Origin: Gammaproteobacteria bacterium
GTDB taxonomy: Bacteria > Pseudomonadota > Gammaproteobacteria > Pseudomonadales > Azotimanducaceae
Reading direction: 5' to 3'
Assembly: GCA_028824555.1 (NCBI GenBank)
Contig: JAPPDJ010000039.1
Location: 1-64,000, forward strand
DNA length: 64,000 nucleotides
In this document: positions 43,003 through 52,375 of the stretch, piece after piece
Position numbering within the stretch: the first letter of the stretch is position 1
How the letters are laid out: the number at the start of each line of letters is the position of its first letter
The notes under the pieces: generated by a model
The model's database searches: none
What the model was told of the DNA's origin: nothing
The model's input: the letters and a program-made list of their open reading frames with translations, nothing else
Made by a program: the position numbers and the translations under genes

Positions 43003-45066
43003 TTAGGGCAGGCTGAAGACGAAGTACTCGGAGCCGGAGGGTGGGCCCATGCGGCCGCCGCCGGCGGCTATGGCGACGTATTGCTTGCCCGCGACGCTGT
43101 ATACGGCGGGGGTGGAGAAGGCGGCGGCGGTTAGTTCGGTTTCCCAGAGGATGCTGCCGTCCCGTGTGTCGTGGGCGCGGAACTTTCGATCGGGGGTCGC
43201 GCCGATGAAGATGAGGCCGGATTTGGTTACGACCGGGCCGCCGTAGTTGACCGCGCCGAAGCCGAGGTCGGGGTGGGTGGGGAAGTTGCCGAAGGGTACT
43301 TTCCAGACGATTTCACCGGTTGCGAGGTCTATCGAGTTCAGCGTGCCCCAGGGTGGTGTGTTGCCCGGCAGGTCCTCGTGGTCGCGCAGGTACACGTAGC
43401 AGCAGTGGGCGTAGGTGACTTCGGTGGTTGGTTCGTCGATCACCGGTTCCGGCTGCAGCAAGTGTTGTGCGATGCCGCCGAGGACGTGTTCTTCCAAATG
43501 CGCGAAACCGGCCATGCGGCCCTTGCCTTCTTTGATGATCGCGAGTGTTTCGGAGTAGCCGAGGCGCTCGATGACACCCACGAGGCTAGGGCCGGCGTCG
43601 GTGCCGCTGAAGTCGGGTGCATGGCAGCTGCCGCAGTGCTGGGCGTAGCTGCCGGCCTTGCTGAAGCCCACCGGGATTTCGCTCAGCGTTAGCGGGCCGG
43701 CGACATCATTTGCGTTCAGGATCAGGCGATTGGTCGCTGGATCGAAGGCCGAGCCGCCCCATTCCGCGCCGCCGTCGTACCACGGGAAGAGCAGGATCGT
43801 GCCCACCTTGGGCGGCGCCCACGGACGGATATCGTAGTCCTTGATCTTCTCCAATACCGCGGCGCGTGCTTCCGGCGTGCGGTCCGTCACCTCGAAGGTC
43901 TGGCGGCTGAAGGCGATGCTGGAGATGGGCTGTGTAGCCGCCGTCACTTCGCCCGGCATGGAGCTTTCCATCGCCGTCTCGGCCTCGAAGATGGGATGCA
44001 GCGACTCGCCGGTCTCGCGGTCGAAGACGAACAGGTGGCCGGACTTGGTCGTGAGGGTGACGGCGTCAATCGTTTTGCCGTCGCGCTCGAGTTGCACAAG
44101 GGTGGGGGGCGAGGGATTGTCGCGGTCCCACAGATCGTGACGCATAACTTGGTAATGCCAGCGGTACTCGCCGGTGCGGGCATCCAAGGCGACGATGCTG
44201 TTGGCGTAGAGATTGTCGCCGAGCCGGGGTGCGCCCACGAAGTCGGGAGTTGCGGAGCCGGTGGGTACGAACAACAAGGCGCGTTCTTCGTCGAGGGTCA
44301 TGGCGGTCCAGGCGTTTGCGCCGCCGGCCTTCGCGAGCGAGCCCTCGGCCCAGGTTTCCGAACCGCGTCCTCCCGATGCGGGAATGGTGTTGAACTGCCA
44401 AACGAGTTCGCCGTCGATGGCGCTGAAGGCGCGGATGGAGCCGGGGAAGGAGTCTGCCCACTCGGCGGTGGTGAAGCCCGTGATGATCTTGTCCTCGAAT
44501 ACGACGCCGGGTGCGGTGAGGCCGAAGTGGCCGCCACGGTCGTTTTCCTTCGGGCGCATGTCTAGGCGACCGCCTTCGCCGAAACTCTGGACCAGTTGAC
44601 CGTCGTCGGCATTGAGGGCAATGAGTTCTCGGCCGGCGGCGAACAGAATGCGCCTGTCGCTGTTCCCCTCCCACCACATGAGGCCGCGTTGGGCGGCGCC
44701 CGGCAGATCGAGGGTCTCGTTGCGCCAGATTTCCTCGCCGGTTGCGGCGTCGAGGGCGAACGGCACGAGCTTGGGCGAAAGGCCATAGAACACGCCGTCC
44801 ACCACGAGGGGGCTGGTGTACATCGTGCCGCTTGGTTCGCCGGAGTCGTACACCCAGGCGAGTTCGAGGGAGGCGACGTTGTCGCGGTTGATCTGGTCGA
44901 GCTCGGAGTAGTGGGTGCGACCGGAGTCGCCGAGGTAGACGGGCCAGTCCACGTCGTGCGTTTCGGGTTCCGGAGTGCAACCGAAGCTGAGAAGGGCGCT
45001 TGCAAGTAGCGCGCAATACGCCTTCCACAACGGCCCGTCCGTCACCAAGTCCGCACGATGGTTCAT
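43003..45066 (-). CDS. PQQ-dependent dehydrogenase with built-in cytochrome c, lipoprotein
   Basis: A 687-residue quinoprotein of the membrane glucose/alcohol dehydrogenase family. A lipoprotein signal peptide ends in LLASALLSFGC with C30 as the lipid site. Repeats of the beta-propeller contain WVYDSG, VVDGVFYG, ALDAATGEEIW, LNSIDLATGEIVWKVP and similar tryptophan motifs. A cytochrome c segment, AQHCGSCHAPDF (CxxCH), lies inside the propeller region about two thirds along, where in soluble quinohaemoproteins it is terminal. It would oxidise an alcohol or sugar in the periplasm with PQQ, passing electrons to its heme. The start overlaps the MFS stop (ATGA), implying uptake and oxidation of a common substrate. 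No PQQ synthesis genes here. Confidence 0.9.
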   Translation of the reverse strand: MNHRADLVTDGPLWKAYCALLASALLSFGCTPEPETHDVDWPVYLGDSGRTHYSELDQINRDNVASLELAWVYDSGEPSGTMYTSPLVVDGVFYGLSPKLVPFALDAATGEEIWRNETLDLPGAAQRGLMWWEGNSDRRILFAAGRELIALNADDGQLVQSFGEGGRLDMRPKENDRGGHFGLTAPGVVFEDKIITGFTTAEWADSFPGSIRAFSAIDGELVWQFNTIPASGGRGSETWAEGSLAKAGGANAWTAMTLDEERALLFVPTGSATPDFVGAPRLGDNLYANSIVALDARTGEYRWHYQVMRHDLWDRDNPSPPTLVQLERDGKTIDAVTLTTKSGHLFVFDRETGESLHPIFEAETAMESSMPGEVTAATQPISSIAFSRQTFEVTDRTPEARAAVLEKIKDYDIRPWAPPKVGTILLFPWYDGGAEWGGSAFDPATNRLILNANDVAGPLTLSEIPVGFSKAGSYAQHCGSCHAPDFSGTDAGPSLVGVIERLGYSETLAIIKEGKGRMAGFAHLEEHVLGGIAQHLLQPEPVIDEPTTEVTYAHCCYVYLRDHEDLPGNTPPWGTLNSIDLATGEIVWKVPFGNFPTHPDLGFGAVNYGGPVVTKSGLIFIGATPDRKFRAHDTRDGSILWETELTAAAFSTPAVYSVAGKQYVAIAAGGGRMGPPSGSEYFVFSLP

Positions 45067-46670
45067 GCCGCCTCCTCCTCGACCGGCTCACCGGCGGCGC
45101 GCGCGCGGTCGAGGCGGTTCTCCTCCTCCGGCACCAAGCGACCACGCAGCAGCACCAGGAACACGGCGGGAATAGCAAGCAGCGCCACCGACGCAAGGAG
45201 GCTGGTTCGAAGCGCTTCGCCCGGCACCTGGCCGGCCGCCGTCAGCACGTCGCTCATCTCGCCTACCGCATAGGGGCCAACGGCAAGGCCCACCGTCGCC
45301 ATCAGCAGGTAGAAGGCGGAAGCGACGGCGCGCATTCTCGGCATGACGAGGTCGTTCACCGTGCTTGCCGCGGCACCAAGCCAGCAGGAAGAGAAGACGC
45401 TGACGGCGAAGTTGAATGCGTAGGCGACGATCAGACTGTCGGTCAGCAACAGCCCAAGTGCCGTCGGTGCCGTGAGCACAACCGCAGCCATGCCCACATA
45501 CACGCGGGCGTTGCCGGTGCGTTCCTTGAGGCGGTCTGCGACGATGCCGCCGATGGTGATCCCGAGCCAGCCGCCGATGGCAAAAGAGGCGCCGAGCACG
45601 AGTCCCGCCTCGGCCGGGCCAATGCCGTGAACGCGGATGAAGTAGGGCGGTGCCCAGGCGGCAAAGGCATAGGTGACGAGCGAGATGGTCGGAAAGCCGA
45701 TCACGGCGTAGAGGAAAGCGCGGCTGCCGAACATCATGGCGAAGGCGGGCGCGTCGCGCAGGCCCAGGGTCTGAATCCACGAGAACGCCGCGTAGGTGCC
45801 GATGCCGAGGGCGATCCACTGTTCCGGGTCTCCCGTGAGTGTCGTCAATGCCCAGGCGGCGATTGCGATACCGGCAGCGCCGATGAGATTGCGGGTCATC
45901 ACCGCGCCTGACGCCTTCTCGCGCGCTAGCGCCAAGAGGGTGAACGGCGGCACCACGGCGAGCAACTCTCGTCCGGTGGCGCGGAAGGGGTGTGGGTGCG
46001 GCGGCGTGACCAAGCCTTCGCTCAGCCCCCGCACTGGCTCGCGCAGCGTGTACACCCAGAGCGCCATGAGGATTCCTGGGATGCCCACAGCCAGGTACGC
46101 CGCCTGCCATCCCTTGAGGCCGAGGGGTGCGAGGGAGGGGTCGGGGTATCTCGCATCCCAGCCCCCGACGATCCAGCCGCCGATGAAGATGCCGATGCCG
46201 GCGCCGATGTAGATGCCGCTCGAATAGATGGCGAGCACCGTGGCACGCACCTTGGGGGAGAAATAGTCGGACAGCATGGAGAACGCCGCTGGCGTCGCGC
46301 TCGCCTCGCCGATCCCCACGCCCACGCGGTAGGTGGCGAGCGCGCCGAAGCTGCGCGCCGTTCCCGACAGCGCCGTCATCAGGCTCCAGAAGCCGAGGCC
46401 GATGGCGATGAGGTTCTTTCGGGTCCAGGTGTCCGCCAGCTTGCCGAGCGGGATGCCGAAGATGGCGTAGAAGACGGCGAACGCAGTGCCGTAGAGGAAG
46501 CCGATCTGCGCATCGGAAATGCCGATGTCGGCTTTGATCTCCTCGGCGAGGATGGTGATGATCTGCCGGTCGATGAAGTTGAAGATGTAGACGATGACGA
46601 GAACGACAGTGACGTACCCGGCATAGCGCCCACCAACCGCTGGCGCCCTCGGCTCCTCAGGCTCAGCCAT
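45063..46670 (-). CDS. MFS transporter (spinster-like)
   Basis: A 535-residue major facilitator protein with 12 or more hydrophobic segments. It opens FIDRQIITILAEEI, then FGIPLGKLADTWTRKNLIAIG (loop 2-3) and YRVGVGIGEASATPAAFSMLSDYFSP, typical of the spinster/hexuronate-like group. GGAGGG eight nt upstream supports this ATG; a GTG 6 nt earlier is possible. The stop overlaps the start of the PQQ dehydrogenase gene, so the pair is one unit. It may carry the dehydrogenase substrate or product; that is inference. Upstream is a hairpin separating it from the methyltransferase operon. Confidence 0.88.
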   Translation of the reverse strand: MAEPEEPRAPAVGGRYAGYVTVVLVIVYIFNFIDRQIITILAEEIKADIGISDAQIGFLYGTAFAVFYAIFGIPLGKLADTWTRKNLIAIGLGFWSLMTALSGTARSFGALATYRVGVGIGEASATPAAFSMLSDYFSPKVRATVLAIYSSGIYIGAGIGIFIGGWIVGGWDARYPDPSLAPLGLKGWQAAYLAVGIPGILMALWVYTLREPVRGLSEGLVTPPHPHPFRATGRELLAVVPPFTLLALAREKASGAVMTRNLIGAAGIAIAAWALTTLTGDPEQWIALGIGTYAAFSWIQTLGLRDAPAFAMMFGSRAFLYAVIGFPTISLVTYAFAAWAPPYFIRVHGIGPAEAGLVLGASFAIGGWLGITIGGIVADRLKERTGNARVYVGMAAVVLTAPTALGLLLTDSLIVAYAFNFAVSVFSSCWLGAAASTVNDLVMPRMRAVASAFYLLMATVGLAVGPYAVGEMSDVLTAAGQVPGEALRTSLLASVALLAIPAVFLVLLRGRLVPEEENRLDRARAAGEPVEEEAA

Positions 46671-46728
46671 AGTCACCCTCCCTTCGTCTCAGGATGGGAG
46701 ACTACCCCACCTGCCGCACCACGGCCCA

Positions 46729-46758
46729 CCGCAAACGCGCCTTGCGACGCGTTTGCGG
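46729..46758. repeat. 11-bp-stem hairpin between two same-strand operons
   Basis: CCGCAAACGCG and CGCGTTTGCGG pair perfectly around an 8-nt loop between the methyltransferase stop and the MFS start. No T-run follows, so it is more likely a REP-like element or RNA-stability hairpin than an intrinsic terminator. Confidence 0.55.
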
Positions 46759-46781
46759 GGGATGCGGCTCAGACTGTTGTG

Positions 46782-47513
46782 CTATTCCGGTTTGCGGAAG
46801 AGGAGGGTGTAGCGGTCGGTGTTGCCGGTCACCGATTTGCGACCTACTTCGTAGCGGAGTTCGTCGTCCGGGCGGTAGTGGAGGTCGGAGTAGTCCACAA
46901 GCTCGAAGCCGGCGGCCTGGACTTCCTTGATGGTGCGGACGGGGTCCTCTCGGCGCCAGTTCTCGACGGTTTCTGACTGCATGTGGCGGCGCGTGTGGTC
47001 CACGACGCCGTAGAGGCCGCCAGCTTTCAAGGACTTGAACACCGCAGCGTTGAGCATGGCACGGCCGTCGTCGGTGAAGTTGTGCATGTTGCGGAAGGTT
47101 AGGGCCATGTCGAACTGCGCCTCGCCGAAGTCCATCGAGCCCATGGTGAAGCGGCGCGTGCCTTCCACGGCTTGGTAGTCGTCGTTGGGGATCACGTCGA
47201 TGTCCCAGCCTGCTTCCTCGGCCATGGCAGCGGCGCCTTGGGTGAAGATCGAGACGGCCAAGCGACCGTTCTCCGCCAGCACCGGGGCGAGGATCTTGGT
47301 GTACCAGCCGCCGCCGGGGAACAGTTCCAGCACGTGCATGTCGTCGCTGAGGCCAAAGAACTTCAGCGTTTCCAGTGGCTTGCGGTTGGCGTCGCGAACG
47401 GTCTCCGCTTCCGTTCGGATGTCTGCAGCGAGCGCCGCGTTGACTTTCTCCTCGATGTCGGCGGCGGCGATGCTCGCCGCTAGGGTGGCGGCCAAGGCAA
47501 GGGAGATTCTCAT
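46782..47513 (-). CDS. Exported methyltransferase-like protein (COG4798 type)
   Basis: A 243-residue protein with a class I SAM-methyltransferase fold (VLELFPGGGWYTKILAP is motif I) and an N-terminal signal peptide, MRISLALAATLAASIAAAD. This family is annotated predicted methyltransferase despite the apparent export, where SAM is scarce, so its chemistry is unresolved. MALTFRNMHNF and GVVDHTRRHMQ are conserved family parts. The start overlaps the stop of the dehydrogenase gene (ATGA); the upstream in-frame extension is antisense-like sequence inside that gene. It is the last gene of an operon with 2-hydroxyacid dehydrogenase and acyl-CoA ligase. Confidence 0.85.
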   Translation of the reverse strand: MRISLALAATLAASIAAADIEEKVNAALAADIRTEAETVRDANRKPLETLKFFGLSDDMHVLELFPGGGWYTKILAPVLAENGRLAVSIFTQGAAAMAEEAGWDIDVIPNDDYQAVEGTRRFTMGSMDFGEAQFDMALTFRNMHNFTDDGRAMLNAAVFKSLKAGGLYGVVDHTRRHMQSETVENWRREDPVRTIKEVQAAGFELVDYSDLHYRPDDELRYEVGRKSVTGNTDRYTLLFRKPE

Positions 47514-48571
47514 CGGTTCGGTCCTCGGTTCATTGGATAGGGCTGCCAGCGCTCCAAGGGCGTCTTCGGCAACACGGTGGGGTTGACACAGCTCATCGGC
47601 CAGCGGCCGCGCAGCACCAGCGAGACCTCGCGGCCAACGCGGCGTCTTGCGGTGGGACGCATGCGCGTGGAGGCGGAGGCGACATGGGGGGTGACGACCA
47701 CGTTCGGCATGAACAGCAGCGGGTTCTGTGGATCCGGCGGCTCCTGCTCCAGCACGTCGAGGCCGGCGGTTTGCACCTTGCCGCTCGCCAGTGCCTCGAT
47801 GAGGTCCACTTCCTTGATGATGGGTCCCCGCGAGGTGTTGACCACGATCACGCCGTCTTTCATCTGAGCGAAGGCGTCGGCGTTCAGCAGGTGGTGGGTT
47901 TCCTCGTTGTGCGGCGAGTGGACGCTGATGTAGTCGGATCGTTCCAGGAACTCGCCCCAGGAAACCGGCTCGACGCCGTGCTCGCCGATCGTCAGCTCGC
48001 TCACGTAGGGGTCGTAGGCGATGACGTGCAGCCCAAATGCCTTGGCGCGGGCGGCCGTGCAGCGCGCCACGTTGCCGAACGAGAGCAGGCCCAAGGTGCG
48101 CCCCATCAGGCGCGGTGTGTGGTTGAGCTGCGGTCGTCCCTTGCCCCACTCGTTCTCGGCGGCAAAGATGTTCTGCTCCTTGGTGCGCCGGATGGCGGAG
48201 AGCAGCAGCATCATGGCGTGATCGGCCACCTCCTCGATGAACACGTCCGGCGTGTTGGTGACGACGATGCCGGCGGCGGTGGCCGCTTCCACGTCCACCA
48301 TGTCGACGCCGACGCTGCCGAGGCCGATGACGACGCACTTGTCCAGGCGGCTGATGATCGCCTCGTCGAAGCGGATGCCCCAGGACGTGATGACCGCGTC
48401 GCAGTCGGCAGCGCCCTCGGCGAAGGCTTCGGCGGTGGGGCTTTCCACCTCGACGATGTCGGCCACGGGCGCGAGGGCTTCGAGTTCCAGGGCATAGCGT
48501 TCGGAAAGGTCTGCAACCGCCGCCCGGCGCGGAAGCTGCATGGCGACCTTCTTTCTTGGCGATTCACTCAT
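47510..48571 (-). CDS. D-isomer-specific 2-hydroxyacid dehydrogenase
   Basis: A 353-residue NAD-dependent dehydrogenase. The NAD site reads LGLLSFGNVARCTAARA; the catalytic trio is arginine in VNTSRGPII, glutamate in LEQEPPD and histidine in TPHVAS. The substrate domain starts MQLPRRAAVADLSERY. It would interconvert a 2-oxoacid and D-2-hydroxyacid. The C-terminus is longer than usual (ARRRVGREVSLVL to PMNRGPNR). The stop overlaps the next gene's ATG. AAGGAA about 11 nt upstream supports the start. The acyl-CoA ligase gene lies 39 nt upstream. Confidence 0.9.
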   Translation of the reverse strand: MSESPRKKVAMQLPRRAAVADLSERYALELEALAPVADIVEVESPTAEAFAEGAADCDAVITSWGIRFDEAIISRLDKCVVIGLGSVGVDMVDVEAATAAGIVVTNTPDVFIEEVADHAMMLLLSAIRRTKEQNIFAAENEWGKGRPQLNHTPRLMGRTLGLLSFGNVARCTAARAKAFGLHVIAYDPYVSELTIGEHGVEPVSWGEFLERSDYISVHSPHNEETHHLLNADAFAQMKDGVIVVNTSRGPIIKEVDLIEALASGKVQTAGLDVLEQEPPDPQNPLLFMPNVVVTPHVASASTRMRPTARRRVGREVSLVLRGRWPMSCVNPTVLPKTPLERWQPYPMNRGPNR

Positions 48572-48610
48572 GGGGCTTGAGGGTTCCTTGTGATGGTTGG
48601 GAGTGGCCCA

Positions 48611-50299
48611 CTACGGGGCAAGGGTGCGGATGGCCTCTTCTCGGAGTCCCCGCTTGAAGATCTTCTCGGAGGCGATGCGGGGCAATTGCTCGTCGCGAAT
48701 CCAGACGTGCTCCGGCACCTTGAAGCGGGCCAGGTGTTCGGCGACGTGGGCCTTCACGTCCGCTATGGAGAGTTCCTGGCCCGGATTTCGCGCCACCACC
48801 GCGGCGACGGTCTCGCCGAGCCGTTCGTCCGGCACGCCGAACACGGCCGCTTCCATGATGGCCGGATGCTCGTAGAGCACGGCCTCTACTTCCTGACAGC
48901 CGATGTTTTCGCCGCCGCGCAGCACCATGTCCTTGAGGCGGTCGGTGATGAAGACGAAGCCCTCCGCATCGACGTGGCCGATGTCGCCGGTGTGTACCCA
49001 GCCATCGGTGAGCGCCTCGGAGGTGGCGTCCGGCTTGTTCCAATATTCGCTGAAGTTGTTGACGCCGTGAATCCACAGCTCGCCGGTTTCCCCCGGAGCG
49101 GCGTCGCGGCCGTCCGGCAGCACTGCCTTCACATGCACCAAGGGTTCCACGGCGCGGCCGCAACTGCGGGGGCGCTCCATGAGCGCCGGACCGCCGATGG
49201 TGGTGGCGAGGCCTTGCGTCTCGGTCATGCCCCAGCCGGTGCCGGCGGCGCCCTTGCCGATGGCCTTCTCCACCTGCCGCGACTGTTCCGGCGCCATCGG
49301 CGCACCGCCGCCGGCGCTCTTGAGGCTCGATAGGTCGTATTGGTCCCGATCCGGCGCCTGCGCCAGTTCCGCCGCCATCGTCGGCACGCCGTTGAAGGCG
49401 GTGATTCGTTCCGCCTCGATGATGCGCATCGCTTCGGTGACATCCCATTTGTACATGCCCACCAGCTTGCGGCCGGGGCGGAAGGCGGAGAGCGCCTGCA
49501 CGACGAGGCCGGTGACGTGGAACAGCGGCACGGAGAGGATCATGGACTGCTGGTATGGCGACGGGTTTTCGGCCATTTGCCGCGCCATTTCCGGGTTCAT
49601 GGCCATGCCCACGGCGCCGCCGCACTCCCAGCCGAGCAGGGCGTTGGTGATGGCGCGGTGGGTGGAGAGAACCCCCTTGGGGTGCGCCGTGGAGCCGGAT
49701 GTGTAGAGGATGGTGGCATTGTCCTCTGGGGCAATGGCTGGCTCGGGCATCGTCTCGGCGGTGCCGGCGAGAAACTCGTTCCAAGTTGGCAGGTCGTCCT
49801 GGCGGTGGCGGATGGTCACCACTTCGATGTCAAGTGCGCTGAGGTGCGGCAGCAGCCGCTCGGTGCGCTCGATGTCGGTGAACAAGAGCCTCAGGCCGCT
49901 GTCCTCGATGCCATAGACGAGCTCTTCGCCGGTCCACCAGGCGTTGAGCGCCACCGCCACGCCGCCCATCGACGTGATGCCCATGAACGCGACGATCCAC
50001 TCGGGGTAGTTGCGAGCGGCGATGCCGACCCGTTCGCCAGGCGCGATCCCGCGTTCTGTGAGGGCATTGGCGACGCGGGCGGCTTCCTGCCAAATGCCGC
50101 CGAACGTCAGCCGGGTGTCTTCATAGATGTAGAAGTCCGCATCGGCATGGGCGAGGCCTTGGCGGTAGAGTTCGCGCAGGTTCCGAGGAGCGTGCGCGAA
50201 CACCGTGAAGCGCTCCCCACGGATGGTCTCGACCCCTGTCTCGAACGGCTGTCCCGGCGCCGTTACCTGGGCGATGGCGTCCGCCCGATCGATTGCCAA
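48611..50299 (-). CDS. Acyl-CoA synthetase (AMP-forming)
   Basis: A 562-residue class I adenylate-forming enzyme. Motifs are ILYTSGSTAHPKG (P-loop), GWGMTETQG, DGWVHTGDIG and KDMVLRGGENI, and the C-terminal lysine region IFKRGLRE. It activates a carboxylic acid, probably a fatty or aromatic acid, with ATP and CoA. The start is uncertain: TTG codons at 50299 and 50305 are both available, the first spaced 8 nt from GGAGG and preferred here. The gene heads the operon with the dehydrogenase and methyltransferase. It is divergent from the PpiC gene, sharing a 129-bp promoter region. Confidence 0.9.
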   Translation of the reverse strand: MAIDRADAIAQVTAPGQPFETGVETIRGERFTVFAHAPRNLRELYRQGLAHADADFYIYEDTRLTFGGIWQEAARVANALTERGIAPGERVGIAARNYPEWIVAFMGITSMGGVAVALNAWWTGEELVYGIEDSGLRLLFTDIERTERLLPHLSALDIEVVTIRHRQDDLPTWNEFLAGTAETMPEPAIAPEDNATILYTSGSTAHPKGVLSTHRAITNALLGWECGGAVGMAMNPEMARQMAENPSPYQQSMILSVPLFHVTGLVVQALSAFRPGRKLVGMYKWDVTEAMRIIEAERITAFNGVPTMAAELAQAPDRDQYDLSSLKSAGGGAPMAPEQSRQVEKAIGKGAAGTGWGMTETQGLATTIGGPALMERPRSCGRAVEPLVHVKAVLPDGRDAAPGETGELWIHGVNNFSEYWNKPDATSEALTDGWVHTGDIGHVDAEGFVFITDRLKDMVLRGGENIGCQEVEAVLYEHPAIMEAAVFGVPDERLGETVAAVVARNPGQELSIADVKAHVAEHLARFKVPEHVWIRDEQLPRIASEKIFKRGLREEAIRTLAP

Positions 50300-50428
50300 A
50301 GGCAATACCTCCCCTTGCGCAAGGCGCGCAATCTACCAGATCACGCCCGGCTCTTGTCCTTTCGTGTGCATATGATTGCGCTTTTGGGACAGGTGCCGGG
50401 CTACGCCATGACACGAGGGACCGTTCGC

Positions 50429-51259
50429 ATGTTCAGTCGCTTTTTTCGCGATCCGCTGTTCGCCTTTGTGGTGATCGGCGCCGCGGTGTTCTTGGCGGAC
50501 TTGCTTTGGCAGGAGCGGGCCTCGGATGCGGTAGTGGTGAGCCAGGGCGACGTGGACCTGCTCGCCGAGCTCTGGAGCAGCCGCATGGGACGCCCGCCGA
50601 ACCCGGCGGAACTCCAGGATCTCGTGGACACCCACGTCACCGAGGAGGTGATGGTGCGGGAAGCGCGCCGGCTAGGGCTCGACCGCAGCGATCCCATCAT
50701 CCGGCGCCGGCTGGCGCAAAAGCTCACGTTCCTGGTAGAGGACCTGGCGGCGCTCGAGCCCCCGGGCGAGCAAGAGTTGCAGACGTGGTTCGAGGCGCGC
50801 CGCAACGAGTACGAGAGTCGGGCGACGGTGACGTTCGATCACATCTATTTTCGTGGTGACGGTGGCCACGAAGCGGCGCTGGCTGCACGCGCTGGGCTCG
50901 CGGACGCCGAAACGGGAAAGTGGCGGGAACTCGGCGATCCGTCGCTGCTCGCGCGCAGCTACAAGGCGGCGTCCCGCGATGGCGTGTGCGGCGACTTCGG
51001 TCCGACGTTTTGCGATGCCCTCGATGGGCTGACGGCAGCACCGACCTGGCAGGGGCCGCTTGCCTCGAGCTATGGCTCGCATCTGGTGCGCGTCATCAGG
51101 AAAACCGCGGCCGGGTCGCCGGAGTATGAGGCCGTGCGCGAACGCGTCCGGGCCGACTACGAGCAGGAACTGCGCATCCAGGCCGGTGCAGAACTGCTTG
51201 AGGATTTGCACGAGCGCTATCAGGTTCAGTTGCCGATGTCCGACGGGCGAGGGATGTGA
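50429..51259 (+). CDS. Membrane-anchored peptidyl-prolyl isomerase (PpiC/SurA-like)
   Basis: A 276-residue protein with an N-terminal membrane anchor (LFAFVVIGAAVFLADLLW) and a parvulin-type PPIase region (TVTFDHIYFRGDG, FGPTFCDALDG, GSHLVRVIRKTAAG) followed by a coiled C-terminus. It would assist folding of exported proteins in the periplasm. GAGGGA nine nt upstream supports this ATG; two further in-frame ATGs upstream lack one. A very long in-frame opening upstream is antisense to the ligase gene and is ignored. The stop abuts the HupE gene, so they form a pair. Confidence 0.8.
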   Translation: MFSRFFRDPLFAFVVIGAAVFLADLLWQERASDAVVVSQGDVDLLAELWSSRMGRPPNPAELQDLVDTHVTEEVMVREARRLGLDRSDPIIRRRLAQKLTFLVEDLAALEPPGEQELQTWFEARRNEYESRATVTFDHIYFRGDGGHEAALAARAGLADAETGKWRELGDPSLLARSYKAASRDGVCGDFGPTFCDALDGLTAAPTWQGPLASSYGSHLVRVIRKTAAGSPEYEAVRERVRADYEQELRIQAGAELLEDLHERYQVQLPMSDGRGM

Positions 51260-52248
51260 TGCGGACCTCTGTATGCGGTCTTCTTGTCGCCCTCTTGGCC
51301 TTGTGGACCGGGCCAGTCCTTGCCCACGAGCTGAAGCCCGCCTTTTTGCGCATCGACGCGACTTCCGACACCGACTACGCCGTCGTCTGGAAGCGGCCCT
51401 TCGGCACCGGGGGGCCGCTGTCGTTGCGGCCCGTGTTGCCGGCGGGGTGCGCGGCAATGCCCGGTGGCATCGACTTCGTTCAGGGCACCTCCCTGGTGCG
51501 CCGCGATGTCGTACGGTGCACGGAAGGCATGGACGGCAAGGTCGTCGGCATCGAGGGCAATGCGGTTGCGATGGCGGACGTCATGGTGCAGGTGACCCTG
51601 CCTGACGGGCGTCAGGTCAATGGCGTCATCGGCCGCAACCGACAGGAGCTTTCTCTAAGCGGCGGCGGGGCTCCGGTTGCGGACTACCTCACCATCGGCG
51701 TGCATCACTTGCTCCTCGGCGCCGACCACCTGCTTTTCCTGCTTTGCCTCCTGTATCTGCTTGGCACGCAGCGGCTCGGTCCGCTGGTGAAGACCGTAAC
51801 GGCCTTCACCGTGGCGCACAGCATCACGCTCGCGCTTTCGGCACTGGATGTCGTCGTCCTTCCCGTCGCGCCCGTGGAAGCGACGGTTGCCCTCTCGATC
51901 GCCTTCGTGGCCGCAGAAAAATTGCGTGGCGCCGAGGGCACGATCGCAAGCGAGCACGTTTGGATTGTGGCCTTCCTGTTCGGGCTGCTGCACGGCTTCG
52001 GCTTTGCCGGCGCCTTGGCCGAAATCGGGCTGCCGCCGGGCCAGGCTGCTCTGAGCCTGCTGCTGTTCAATGTGGGGGTGGAACTCGGTCAACTGGCGGT
52101 GGTTGTCGCCGTGGTTGGGATTGGGCGACTTGCCTCAGGCCGCATCACACTGCCGTCGGCGCTCGTGCGGGCACCGCTTTATGTCGCTGGGGGCCTCGCC
52201 GCTTTTTGGTTCATGGTCCGCACCGGCGACATCATCGCGCATGCCTGA
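51259..52248 (+). CDS. HupE/UreJ family membrane protein
   Basis: A 329-residue protein. A signal peptide (LLVALLALWTGPVLAHE) is followed by an extracytoplasmic domain to about residue 135 and then six or more membrane helices starting at YLTIGVHHLLLGADHLLFLL, the HupE/UreJ_2 signature with its His/Asp pairs (GVHHLLLGADHL) and later GLLHGFGFAG. Family members are associated with nickel or other metals and with hydrogenase and urease genes, but none is present here. Pairing with a PpiC protein and the DUF3604 gene 586 nt away may be a conserved module. GAGGGA five nt upstream and a one-base overlap with the previous stop support the ATG. Confidence 0.88.
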   Translation: MRTSVCGLLVALLALWTGPVLAHELKPAFLRIDATSDTDYAVVWKRPFGTGGPLSLRPVLPAGCAAMPGGIDFVQGTSLVRRDVVRCTEGMDGKVVGIEGNAVAMADVMVQVTLPDGRQVNGVIGRNRQELSLSGGGAPVADYLTIGVHHLLLGADHLLFLLCLLYLLGTQRLGPLVKTVTAFTVAHSITLALSALDVVVLPVAPVEATVALSIAFVAAEKLRGAEGTIASEHVWIVAFLFGLLHGFGFAGALAEIGLPPGQAALSLLLFNVGVELGQLAVVVAVVGIGRLASGRITLPSALVRAPLYVAGGLAAFWFMVRTGDIIAHA

Positions 52249-52375
52249 TTTGCACCAGGAGCTGCATTTGGGACGCCGCAACAAGGCTGCTCGGGCGCTT
52301 GTGCCAAAGGGCGGGGGAAGGTACGACGCACTTGGCGTGACGATCTTAAGTGGCTTCTTTAACTAACGAACATAA

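Noticed and set aside
49340-50428. Long in-frame opening upstream of the PpiC gene
   Set aside because: It is antisense to the acyl-CoA ligase gene; the ribosome site lies at the later ATG.
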